This document shows, piece by piece, positions 4,637 to 10,204 of a stretch of 10,204 nucleotides of DNA. The notes beneath the pieces were generated by a model. That model did no database searches. It worked only from the letters and a program-made list of their open reading frames with translations, and had not been told where the DNA came from. The translations under genes were made by a program, and so were the position numbers. The first letter of the stretch is position 1. Every line of letters starts with the position of its first letter. This DNA is from Candidatus Saccharimonadia bacterium (GTDB lineage Bacteria; Patescibacteriota; Saccharimonadia; Saccharimonadales; 2-12-FULL-41-12): the NCBI GenBank assembly GCA_023263015.1, contig JALQXV010000080.1, positions 1 to 10,204 of the forward strand, given 5' to 3'.

Positions 4637-6472
4637 TTAACTCTTTTTATAATGGATTTTATCCCATCGGTCGTCTGTAAGATTCTTAGCTTCTTTATCA
4701 GAGATCTTCGGCAGATAAATCGTGAATGTGGAACCTTTGCCAAGCTGGCTATCGACTTCGATGCGGCCATTGTGTAATTCAACGAGTACCTTATCAATAT
4801 ACAGCCCTATGCCGCTACCGCCAACTTGTACAGACAGATCATTATCAATTCGTGAGAATTTTTTGAATAACTTGGCGTGGTCTTCTTCGTCAATTCCAAC
4901 GCCTTGGTCAGTAATAGAAATATAGATCTCGTTACCTTTGAGGCCGGTCTTGATACTAATTACTGAATCAGGATAACTGTATTTACTGGCGTTTGATATA
5001 AGATTTTCCACAACCATTCGCATACTGGCTTCGTCTGCAAAAACATTTAACTTCTTCTTCGAAGGGTCTACGACTGCGCTCTGATTAGCCGCATCAAGTG
5101 TGTCACCGAGGTCTAATACAATATCGTCGATCAAAAGATTAATATCGAACATCGTACGGTTAATGCTAAGACGTCCAGCGTCGGCTTTAGCTACGTATAA
5201 TATCTGATTAATAGTATCTAACTGCCGCTCGTTACTAGTATAGGCTTTTTGAAGGGCAGGGAGCTGTTTTTGACTAACCTTACCGGTGTAGCCCTCAAGA
5301 ATCATGCCAAGATATTGCTTGACGGCTGTTGCTGGAGTTCGTAATTGGTGAGAAGCGAGCGATAGTAGGTCATCTTTAGCTTGCTGAGCTTCGCGTTGCT
5401 TTGAGTAAACGATAGCACGAGCCCTAGTGAGCATGACAAGGAATAAGAAGCCAGCAATTGCGAAGCTGATAGTCGTACCTCCAATTAGAATCATATTGGA
5501 TCGCTGCACGTCAGTAGCATCAGTTTCTAGCGGACCAGCAAATTGAAACGTCCATGGCTGGTCAAAAACCATCATCGAAAATGTTTTACTATATTTATCC
5601 GGCGCAAACTCATCAAAACCTTGTGATTTATAAAATAGTGCATTGTCGCTCGTGGTGTTACCGTCAAAAATTCGAACCGCAGAATACGCTTTAAAAAGAC
5701 TGGTGTCGATAGTATTTTCGAAGAAACTGTTAGAGCGGTAAGTAGCATATACAAAACCGTTCAAACTGGCGCGTCGTTCTTCTAAAGTTTCATGCGGCTG
5801 ATCTTTATTATAGGCTGCGACATACATAGCAAAACTAGCTTCAGCATTCTGCTTAGACTGATCGCTTAACAGCGTTAATTTATTAGATATTCCAACTTTA
5901 CCAGTATCGCGAGCTTTAAAGGCTGGTGCGATTCGATCGGGGCTAGTAAGAATGTCAAAGCCAACCGACTTTCGACTCGTAGCATTAAGTGGCTCGATAT
6001 AGGTGAGTGGTGCATATTCCGAACGTTCGCCTTGCGGTGTAATTACGTTATCTGCCAAACCATCAGCCCGCAACGTATCAATATACGCTGGAACATCGCC
6101 TGGCCGCACATACTGAGCGTAGCCTAACCCGCTAAGTCCAGGGTAGGTATTAGCGATGTCGTACTGCTGGATAAAGCCACGCCATTCCAAACGAGAAACT
6201 TGGTCAGAAGAATAGAACAGTGCAGCAGCCCCGCGCAAAATTTGCTCGTAAATAGCTAAGCGAGCCTTAATATCGTCTTCAAAGGCTTCAGCCTGTTGAG
6301 ACAACTCATCTTGGCGAGCACTTTCAACTCGTTGGTGGTCGACATACCAAGATAATCCGGTTGTAACGATTCCAAGCACGAAAACCAAAACCGTTGCCAG
6401 AACGTAACTACGAATACCTGGAACGATCTTAATATTGCGTTTATATAATGAGTATAATTTTGTGCGTAGCAT
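4637..6472 (-). CDS. CHASE-domain sensor histidine kinase
   Basis: 611 residues from ATG 6472. A basic N-terminus, TM1 (about 23-44), an extracytoplasmic CHASE domain (about 55-310, with RLAIYEQILRGAAALFYSS and YPGLSGLGYAQYV), TM2 (about 327-348), a coiled linker, HisKA and HATPase_c are in order. Phosphorylatable H375 is in LASHQLRTP; the N box is NLISNASKYS (490-499), G1 is DQGVGI (522-527), the F box is FKKFSRI and G2 is GGSGIGLYI. All catalytic motifs are intact. CHASE domains bind small extracellular ligands such as cytokinins or peptides; the ligand here is unknown. The frame extends to TTG 6541 (634 residues), but that codon is part of the likely -35 box, upstream of the expected transcription start, so I chose the internal ATG. 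No strong Shine-Dalgarno sequence precedes it. The gene is followed by its response regulator 20 bases on. Confidence 0.92.
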   Translation of the reverse strand: MLRTKLYSLYKRNIKIVPGIRSYVLATVLVFVLGIVTTGLSWYVDHQRVESARQDELSQQAEAFEDDIKARLAIYEQILRGAAALFYSSDQVSRLEWRGFIQQYDIANTYPGLSGLGYAQYVRPGDVPAYIDTLRADGLADNVITPQGERSEYAPLTYIEPLNATSRKSVGFDILTSPDRIAPAFKARDTGKVGISNKLTLLSDQSKQNAEASFAMYVAAYNKDQPHETLEERRASLNGFVYATYRSNSFFENTIDTSLFKAYSAVRIFDGNTTSDNALFYKSQGFDEFAPDKYSKTFSMMVFDQPWTFQFAGPLETDATDVQRSNMILIGGTTISFAIAGFLFLVMLTRARAIVYSKQREAQQAKDDLLSLASHQLRTPATAVKQYLGMILEGYTGKVSQKQLPALQKAYTSNERQLDTINQILYVAKADAGRLSINRTMFDINLLIDDIVLDLGDTLDAANQSAVVDPSKKKLNVFADEASMRMVVENLISNASKYSYPDSVISIKTGLKGNEIYISITDQGVGIDEEDHAKLFKKFSRIDNDLSVQVGGSGIGLYIDKVLVELHNGRIEVDSQLGKGSTFTIYLPKISDKEAKNLTDDRWDKIHYKKS

Positions 6473-6512
6473 GTGTCTGATTTGAGCCTTTGTCAAAACT
6501 CCTTGAATGACT

Positions 6513-6541
6513 CTTATAATACGGTTCGTTTCACCTATCAA
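6513..6541 (-). promoter_or_regulatory. Promoter of the histidine kinase/response regulator operon
   Basis: On the minus strand TTGATA (6541 down to 6536), a 17-bp spacer and TATAAG (6518 down to 6513) make a good sigma-70-type promoter. A second possible -10, TATTAT (6521 down to 6516), overlaps. Transcription would start near 6505-6509, about 35 bases before ATG 6472. The perfect palindrome at 6543-6558 abuts the -35. Confidence 0.55.
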
Positions 6542-6542
6542 A

Positions 6543-6558
6543 TGTAAGATATCTTACA
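6543..6558. promoter_or_regulatory. Perfect 16-bp palindrome, likely CRP/FNR-type operator
   Basis: TGTAAGATATCTTACA is its own reverse complement over 16 bases and has the TGTNA-N6-TNACA geometry of CRP/FNR-superfamily sites. Its centre lies about 42-45 bases before the expected kinase transcription start, close to the class II activator position. It is also about 60 bases upstream of the tgt start region, so either divergent gene could be controlled. A 13/16 copy is at 3092-3107, next to the regulator gene. Confidence 0.6.
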
Positions 6559-6565
6559 ATCACCT

Positions 6566-6589
6566 CAGAATGTCTATCAGAATGTCTAT
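6566..6589 (+). repeat. Two perfect tandem copies of a 12-bp unit
   Basis: CAGAATGTCTAT occurs twice back to back (6566-6577 and 6578-6589), ending 8 bases before the extended -10 of tgt. The position covers the -35 region and just upstream, so it may be a duplicated regulator site or a replication-slippage duplication. Confidence 0.7.
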
Positions 6590-6597
6590 TTGAATAA

Positions 6598-6606
6598 TGA
6601 TATTAT
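6598..6606 (+). promoter_or_regulatory. Extended -10 promoter of tgt
   Basis: TGA-TATTAT is an extended -10 ending 11 bases before the ATG at 6618, giving a 5' leader of only a few bases at most. No -35 consensus is seen at the expected distance, where the tandem 12-bp repeats lie. There is no Shine-Dalgarno sequence. Confidence 0.5.
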
Positions 6607-6617
6607 AGAACACCGAA

Positions 6618-7811
6618 ATGCAATCTGATTTTACCTTTACCATTCATAACCGACACGGCTTAGCCCGTACTGGCACTATCAAAACGCCGCACGGCGAGAT
6701 CAAAACGCCGGCGTTTATACCCGTTGGGACTCAAGCCACTTTAAAAGCCCTTACCCCCGAACAGCTTAAAGAGACTGGCGCTCAAGCCTTACTTGCTAAC
6801 GCCTATCATCTTTACTTGCGTCCTGGCTCAAAAGTGCTCGATAAGGCAGGGGGGTTGTCTAAATTTTCCAACTGGAACGGACCAACTTTTACCGATAGCG
6901 GCGGTTTTCAGGTCATGTCGCTCGGCGTGGGCTTTAAAAAAGTCATCGACATGGAAGTTAATCCTGACACGCCAGACACCAAAAAAGAGAAACTGGCATG
7001 GATTGATAATGATGGTGTTAAGTTTAAATCGCACATTGATGGCTCGATGCATCGTTTTAACCCAGAAATTTCTATGCTGGTGCAGCACGAAATTGGTGCC
7101 GATATTATGTTCGCGTTTGACGAACTAACAACACTACATGACAGCTACCATTATCAAATAGATTCTTTAAACAATCGAACTCACCCGTGGGCTGAACGGT
7201 CACTTGCTGAGCACAAGCGCTTAACCCAGCTGCGAGCCGACAAGCCATACCAAGCATTGTTTGGAGTTGTACAAGGTGCTCAGTACGAAGACCTCCGTCG
7301 CAAATCAGCTAAATTTTTAGGTGAAATGGACTTTGATGGCTATGGCTTGGGTGGGGCATTAACTAAAAGTCAGCTTGGCGAGATTGTGCGCTGGATGGTT
7401 GAAGAGTTACCAGAAGGTAAGCCACGACACATGCTCGGCATAAGTGAACCCGATGACATCTTTGACTGTATTGAACACGGTGCCGACACATTTGACTGCG
7501 TTTCACCGGCACGAGTTGGTCGCAATGGCGCACTGTACCTACCAACAGGGCGCATTAATATTACCAATGCGAAATTTAAAGAAGATTTTGAGCCTTTAGA
7601 CAAAGACTGTGACTGCTATACCTGCCAAAACTACACTCGAGCGTACTTAAATCATTTGTTCCGGTCACGAGAGCTGCTAGCAAATACACTAGCAACTATT
7701 CATAACGAACGATTTATCGTGCGACTAGTAGATGATATACGAGACAGTTTGGAAAATGGGTCATTTGACGAGTTTAAGAACGGCTGGCTTACAAAATACT
7801 ATAACCGTTAG
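6618..7811 (+). CDS. tgt: tRNA-guanine transglycosylase (queuosine pathway)
   Basis: 397 residues, full length (E. coli Tgt is about 375). It exchanges guanine at position 34 of GUN-anticodon tRNAs for a queuosine precursor or queuine. Seen in the sequence: D93 in TDSGGFQVMSLG (general acid/base), D168 in FAFDELT, nucleophile D293 in TFDCVSPAR, and the zinc site C331, C333, C336 with H362 (CDCYTC...TIHN). A segment at about 103-135 after the TDSGGF motif is somewhat longer than in E. coli. Two substrate loops deviate: the usual GGLSVGE specificity loop reads GGALTKS (245-251), and the tRNA-contacting MPTRNARNG reads SPARVGRNG (296-304). Both could reflect lineage drift or altered base preference. 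No queuosine biosynthesis gene is next to it, so salvage is possible. Its stop directly precedes the -35 of the RND gene. Confidence 0.95.
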   Translation: MQSDFTFTIHNRHGLARTGTIKTPHGEIKTPAFIPVGTQATLKALTPEQLKETGAQALLANAYHLYLRPGSKVLDKAGGLSKFSNWNGPTFTDSGGFQVMSLGVGFKKVIDMEVNPDTPDTKKEKLAWIDNDGVKFKSHIDGSMHRFNPEISMLVQHEIGADIMFAFDELTTLHDSYHYQIDSLNNRTHPWAERSLAEHKRLTQLRADKPYQALFGVVQGAQYEDLRRKSAKFLGEMDFDGYGLGGALTKSQLGEIVRWMVEELPEGKPRHMLGISEPDDIFDCIEHGADTFDCVSPARVGRNGALYLPTGRINITNAKFKEDFEPLDKDCDCYTCQNYTRAYLNHLFRSRELLANTLATIHNERFIVRLVDDIRDSLENGSFDEFKNGWLTKYYNR

Positions 7812-7841
7812 TTGACAACCTCAAACAACTCTCGTTATGCT
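7812..7841 (+). promoter_or_regulatory. Sigma-70-type promoter of the RND gene
   Basis: TTGACA (7812-7817), an 18-bp spacer and TATGCT (7836-7841) begin on the base after the tgt stop codon. Transcription would start near 7848. No terminator is visible between tgt and this promoter, so read-through from tgt may also contribute. Confidence 0.65.
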
Positions 7842-7862
7842 TTGGTTAGTACTAGAGATACG

Positions 7863-7867
7863 AGGAG
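7863..7867 (+). promoter_or_regulatory. Shine-Dalgarno sequence fixing the GTG start of the RND gene
   Basis: AGGAG ends 7 bases before GTG at 7875. It decides the non-ATG start, since the next in-frame ATG (8073) would remove the first membrane segment. Confidence 0.75.
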
Positions 7868-7874
7868 ACCTGTT

Positions 7875-10204
7875 GTGGCTAAAAAATCTACTAAAACTTC
7901 GAAGTCCGAGCCGGATAAAAACAATCTGTTGCAACGCCTCAGCTTGTTCTTCTTTTTGCGCCCGCGCAAAACAGCATTAATATGGGTATTAATTACTGTT
8001 TTTGGTTTTGCCAGTTACAGCACCCTACTAAAACGCGAGGGCTTTCCATCAATCGAGACCCCGTATGCCGTAATGCAAGGCACGTACCTTGTTAATGATC
8101 CTGCTAAGGTCGACAGTGAAGTTGGCAAGCCGCTGGGCGAATTCCTCTTAAAACAAGCCGGTGTTAAACGTGTACAGACACAAAGCTTTGGCAACGCTTA
8201 TGTAGCAACCATTGCTTATGACGAAAATGTAAACTCAGAAACTCGATCTCAAGAAATTCAAACAAAACTTCAAGAAGAAAAGGTAATTCCAGCCCAAGCA
8301 ACTGGTACCGTAAAGCCGTTCTTGTTTGGTTTTACTGAACGGGGTGATGACTTAGTTGTTTCATTTTATGGCAAGAATAATGGTGTTACCGATGAACTAT
8401 TAGTTAAGGACGCTGAAAAAGCAGCTGCCTACTTAAAGTCTCAAAACTTATCTACTGTTGAAGATGTCAGTGCCATAAATCCATTCGAAGCAGCTATTAA
8501 TGCCTCAGGCCAAAGCGAGCAAACGCAGCGTAGCTTTGATCGCTACGGCAAACGAGAAGGGGACAAAAACAACTTCTACAACTCGGTTGTTATTGGCGTA
8601 AAGGCTAAAGAAGGTGCCGACGAGCTAGAACTCGATAAGCAAGTCCGACAAGCAGTGGCGAGCTTAAATTCGCTTGATCAATTCCAAGCCTACCAAGCTG
8701 ACGTTAGTGCCAGTAACGCACCAAGCATCAACATGCAAATTAGCGAGCTACAAAAAACACTACTCGAAGGCTTATTGGTAGTACTACTAGTTGGCTCAAT
8801 CGTAATTGCCGTACGAGCCTCTATTATCACCGTCATATCGATGGTGACCGTATTGGCAACAGTAATTGGACTCTTCTACGTGGTCGGTTATTCGCTTAAT
8901 ACAATTACGCTATTCGGCTTGATTCTTGGACTATCCTTAATTGTTGACGACACCATTATTATGGTCGAAGCGATCGATGCCCGCCGGCGACGTAGCAAAA
9001 ATCCTAAAGAAATTGTGCGCACCGCTACCGGCAAGGTAGGCAAGGCTATGATTGCAGCCACTTTGACTGCTTGTCTAAGCTTTGCGCCGCTCTTATTTGT
9101 AGGCGGTATCATCGGCAGTTTTGTGCGAGCTATTCCAGTAACTATCATCGCAGCTCTACTCATTAGTCTTTTGGTAGCTCTCGTTTTCATTCCGTTCTTC
9201 TCGCGATTCTTGCTGCTTGGCAAAAACCAAGTCGGAGAAAAAAATACGCGTGAATTCGCAGCAAACTTTGAAGCTCGTGTAGCCCGATTCCTGTCTGCTC
9301 CAATGCTATGGGCTAAGGGTTCACGCCTCAAACTATTCGGCGTTGGTATAACAGCCCTCGTCGTTGGTTTTGGATTTATTGGCGCCGGTGGTGCTCTGTT
9401 CCAATACGTAAAATTTAGTATTTTCCCAACTGACAAAGATAGTAATACACTTAGCATGTCGATCAGCTATGCTCCAGGCACTCCAATCGCGGAGCAACAG
9501 CGAATTAGCGATAATGCAACAAAAATTCTTGGTGATGAGCTAGGCGATAACTTTGTTAAAGCTTCGTACTATGGTTCAGGTGGCAGCCAAATGACAATGC
9601 TACAGATCGATATTAAAGACTATAAAGATCGTGAGATTACTGCTCCTCAGATCGTAGAAAATGTTAGTAAAAAGTTTGAAAGCTTTAACGATGCTAGCGT
9701 TAAGGTAAACCTACTCGGCGTTGGTCCACCGACTTCAGCCTTTGCTGCTCGAGTTGATTCATCGCAAAATCGAGAGGCCGCGAGCCGTCTTGCAACTGAC
9801 ATTGGCAACTTCCTCGAAAAAACTGAAATCAAGCGACCAGACGGCACTGTGGCTAAAATTGATAACGTCAATAAGCCGAGCGACCAGCTATACACTCGCT
9901 CTCAAAATAATGCGTATGTAGAAGCAAGTGCATCATTTGTAGATGACGATACCAGCGCTCTAGTAACGCTAACGCAAGCAGCTGTCGAAAAAGAGTTTCC
10001 AGACTCACGTATTGAAAGTTATGGCTTAAAGGCAGATGCACTGACCTTTGACTTTGGTCAAGAAGATGAGAACCAAGATAGCTTTACGGCCTTAATTTAT
10101 GCATTCCCAATTCTACTAGGTGTTATATATATTCTGCTCGCAATTCAGTTCCGCAGCATGCTTCAGCCGCTATTAATCTTCATGGCGATTCCGTTTAGTA
10201 TTTT
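7875..10204 (+). CDS. RND-superfamily efflux permease, 3' end outside window
   Basis: The frame is open from GTG 7875 to the window edge (776 full codons). After a Lys/Ser-rich cytoplasmic start it has TM1 (about 33-50), a first extracytoplasmic porter loop (about 55-290), and a cluster TM2-TM6 (about 296-315, 317-340, 344-365, 392-412, 421-445). TM7 (about 488-510), a second large loop (about 515-735) and the start of TM8 (about 737-757) follow. This is the duplicated RND layout. The proton-relay pair D358-D359 is in GLILGLSLIVDDTIIMVEAID, matching the GxxVDDAIVVVE motif of AcrB/HAE1-type pumps, so it is likely a proton-driven exporter. The first porter loop is shorter than in AcrB. No membrane-fusion or outer-membrane partner gene is seen upstream. 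The lack of an adaptor would suit a single-membrane cell, but the downstream side is not visible. Confidence 0.9.
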   Translation, partial: MAKKSTKTSKSEPDKNNLLQRLSLFFFLRPRKTALIWVLITVFGFASYSTLLKREGFPSIETPYAVMQGTYLVNDPAKVDSEVGKPLGEFLLKQAGVKRVQTQSFGNAYVATIAYDENVNSETRSQEIQTKLQEEKVIPAQATGTVKPFLFGFTERGDDLVVSFYGKNNGVTDELLVKDAEKAAAYLKSQNLSTVEDVSAINPFEAAINASGQSEQTQRSFDRYGKREGDKNNFYNSVVIGVKAKEGADELELDKQVRQAVASLNSLDQFQAYQADVSASNAPSINMQISELQKTLLEGLLVVLLVGSIVIAVRASIITVISMVTVLATVIGLFYVVGYSLNTITLFGLILGLSLIVDDTIIMVEAIDARRRRSKNPKEIVRTATGKVGKAMIAATLTACLSFAPLLFVGGIIGSFVRAIPVTIIAALLISLLVALVFIPFFSRFLLLGKNQVGEKNTREFAANFEARVARFLSAPMLWAKGSRLKLFGVGITALVVGFGFIGAGGALFQYVKFSIFPTDKDSNTLSMSISYAPGTPIAEQQRISDNATKILGDELGDNFVKASYYGSGGSQMTMLQIDIKDYKDREITAPQIVENVSKKFESFNDASVKVNLLGVGPPTSAFAARVDSSQNREAASRLATDIGNFLEKTEIKRPDGTVAKIDNVNKPSDQLYTRSQNNAYVEASASFVDDDTSALVTLTQAAVEKEFPDSRIESYGLKADALTFDFGQEDENQDSFTALIYAFPILLGVIYILLAIQFRSMLQPLLIFMAIPFSI

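Noticed and set aside
4676..4690. A TGTAAGATTCTTAGC sequence resembling the operator palindrome
   Set aside because: The spacing between half-sites is one base short, it is imperfect, and it lies inside the 3' coding end of the kinase gene.
6793..7128. A 111-codon plus-strand frame inside tgt
   Set aside because: It is a shifted frame fully inside a strongly conserved gene whose own frame carries all catalytic residues.
8888..9457. A 189-codon minus-strand frame
   Set aside because: It is antisense to the RND gene, and its low-complexity translation mirrors the membrane segments of that gene; no start signals.
1..10204. CRISPR array, rRNA, integrase or insertion sequence
   Set aside because: I saw no regularly spaced repeats, conserved rRNA segments, transposase motifs or attachment-site duplications.
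1..10204. UGA recoding as in Gracilibacteria/Absconditabacteria
   Set aside because: All visible genes end in TAA or TAG, but none contains an in-frame TGA, so the window gives no evidence of recoding.

Overview
The window looks like chromosomal sequence from a Candidate Phyla Radiation (Patescibacteria) bacterium, most likely a Candidatus Saccharibacteria (TM7) relative. This is inferred from the gene mix (a DUF46/CarS-like membrane enzyme in a bacterium, a stand-alone receiver next to a CHASE histidine kinase, an RND permease with no visible adaptor), the moderate base composition, and promoters placed right at start codons. No rRNA or marker gene confirms it. Every visible stop is TAA or TAG, and no reading frame needs UGA recoding.

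Layout. 1-150 is the 3' end of a receiver-domain response regulator. 212-1192 is a membrane-anchored class A beta-lactamase-fold serine hydrolase. A phospholipase D-like gene (1192-2237) overlaps its stop codon as TAATG. As written, this gene is broken by a one-base frame change between 1245 and 1263, so only 1290-2237 is one open frame. It converges with a CarS-like gene (2234-2785, minus), the two stop codons overlapping by 4 bases. A 43-codon minus-strand gene (2870-3001) with a strong ribosome binding site and its own terminator follows; it is easily missed. Diverging from it are a small hydrophilic protein (3148-3408) and a CRP/FNR-type regulator (3447-4121). A folded convergent terminator region (4129-4214) separates the regulator from a minus-strand two-component pair: histidine kinase, then response regulator. 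A divergent control region (6542-6617) lies between the kinase and tgt (tRNA-guanine transglycosylase). Last is an RND transporter gene (7875 to the window end, incomplete) with its own promoter.

How it may fit together. The best regulatory signal is a perfect 16-bp palindrome, TGTAA-N6-TTACA, directly upstream of the kinase promoter. A 13/16 match lies in the divergent region between the 43-residue gene and the small-ORF/regulator pair. The spacing is that of CRP/FNR-superfamily sites, and such a regulator is encoded next to the second copy. It may therefore control its own locus, the 43-residue gene and the kinase/response-regulator operon. Several genes (carS, tgt, crp and perhaps the hydrolase) have a -10 box only about 6-11 bases before the start codon, implying leaderless or near-leaderless mRNAs. 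The RND gene, the 43-residue gene and the response regulator have recognisable Shine-Dalgarno sequences. No gene-free stretch exceeds 300 bases.
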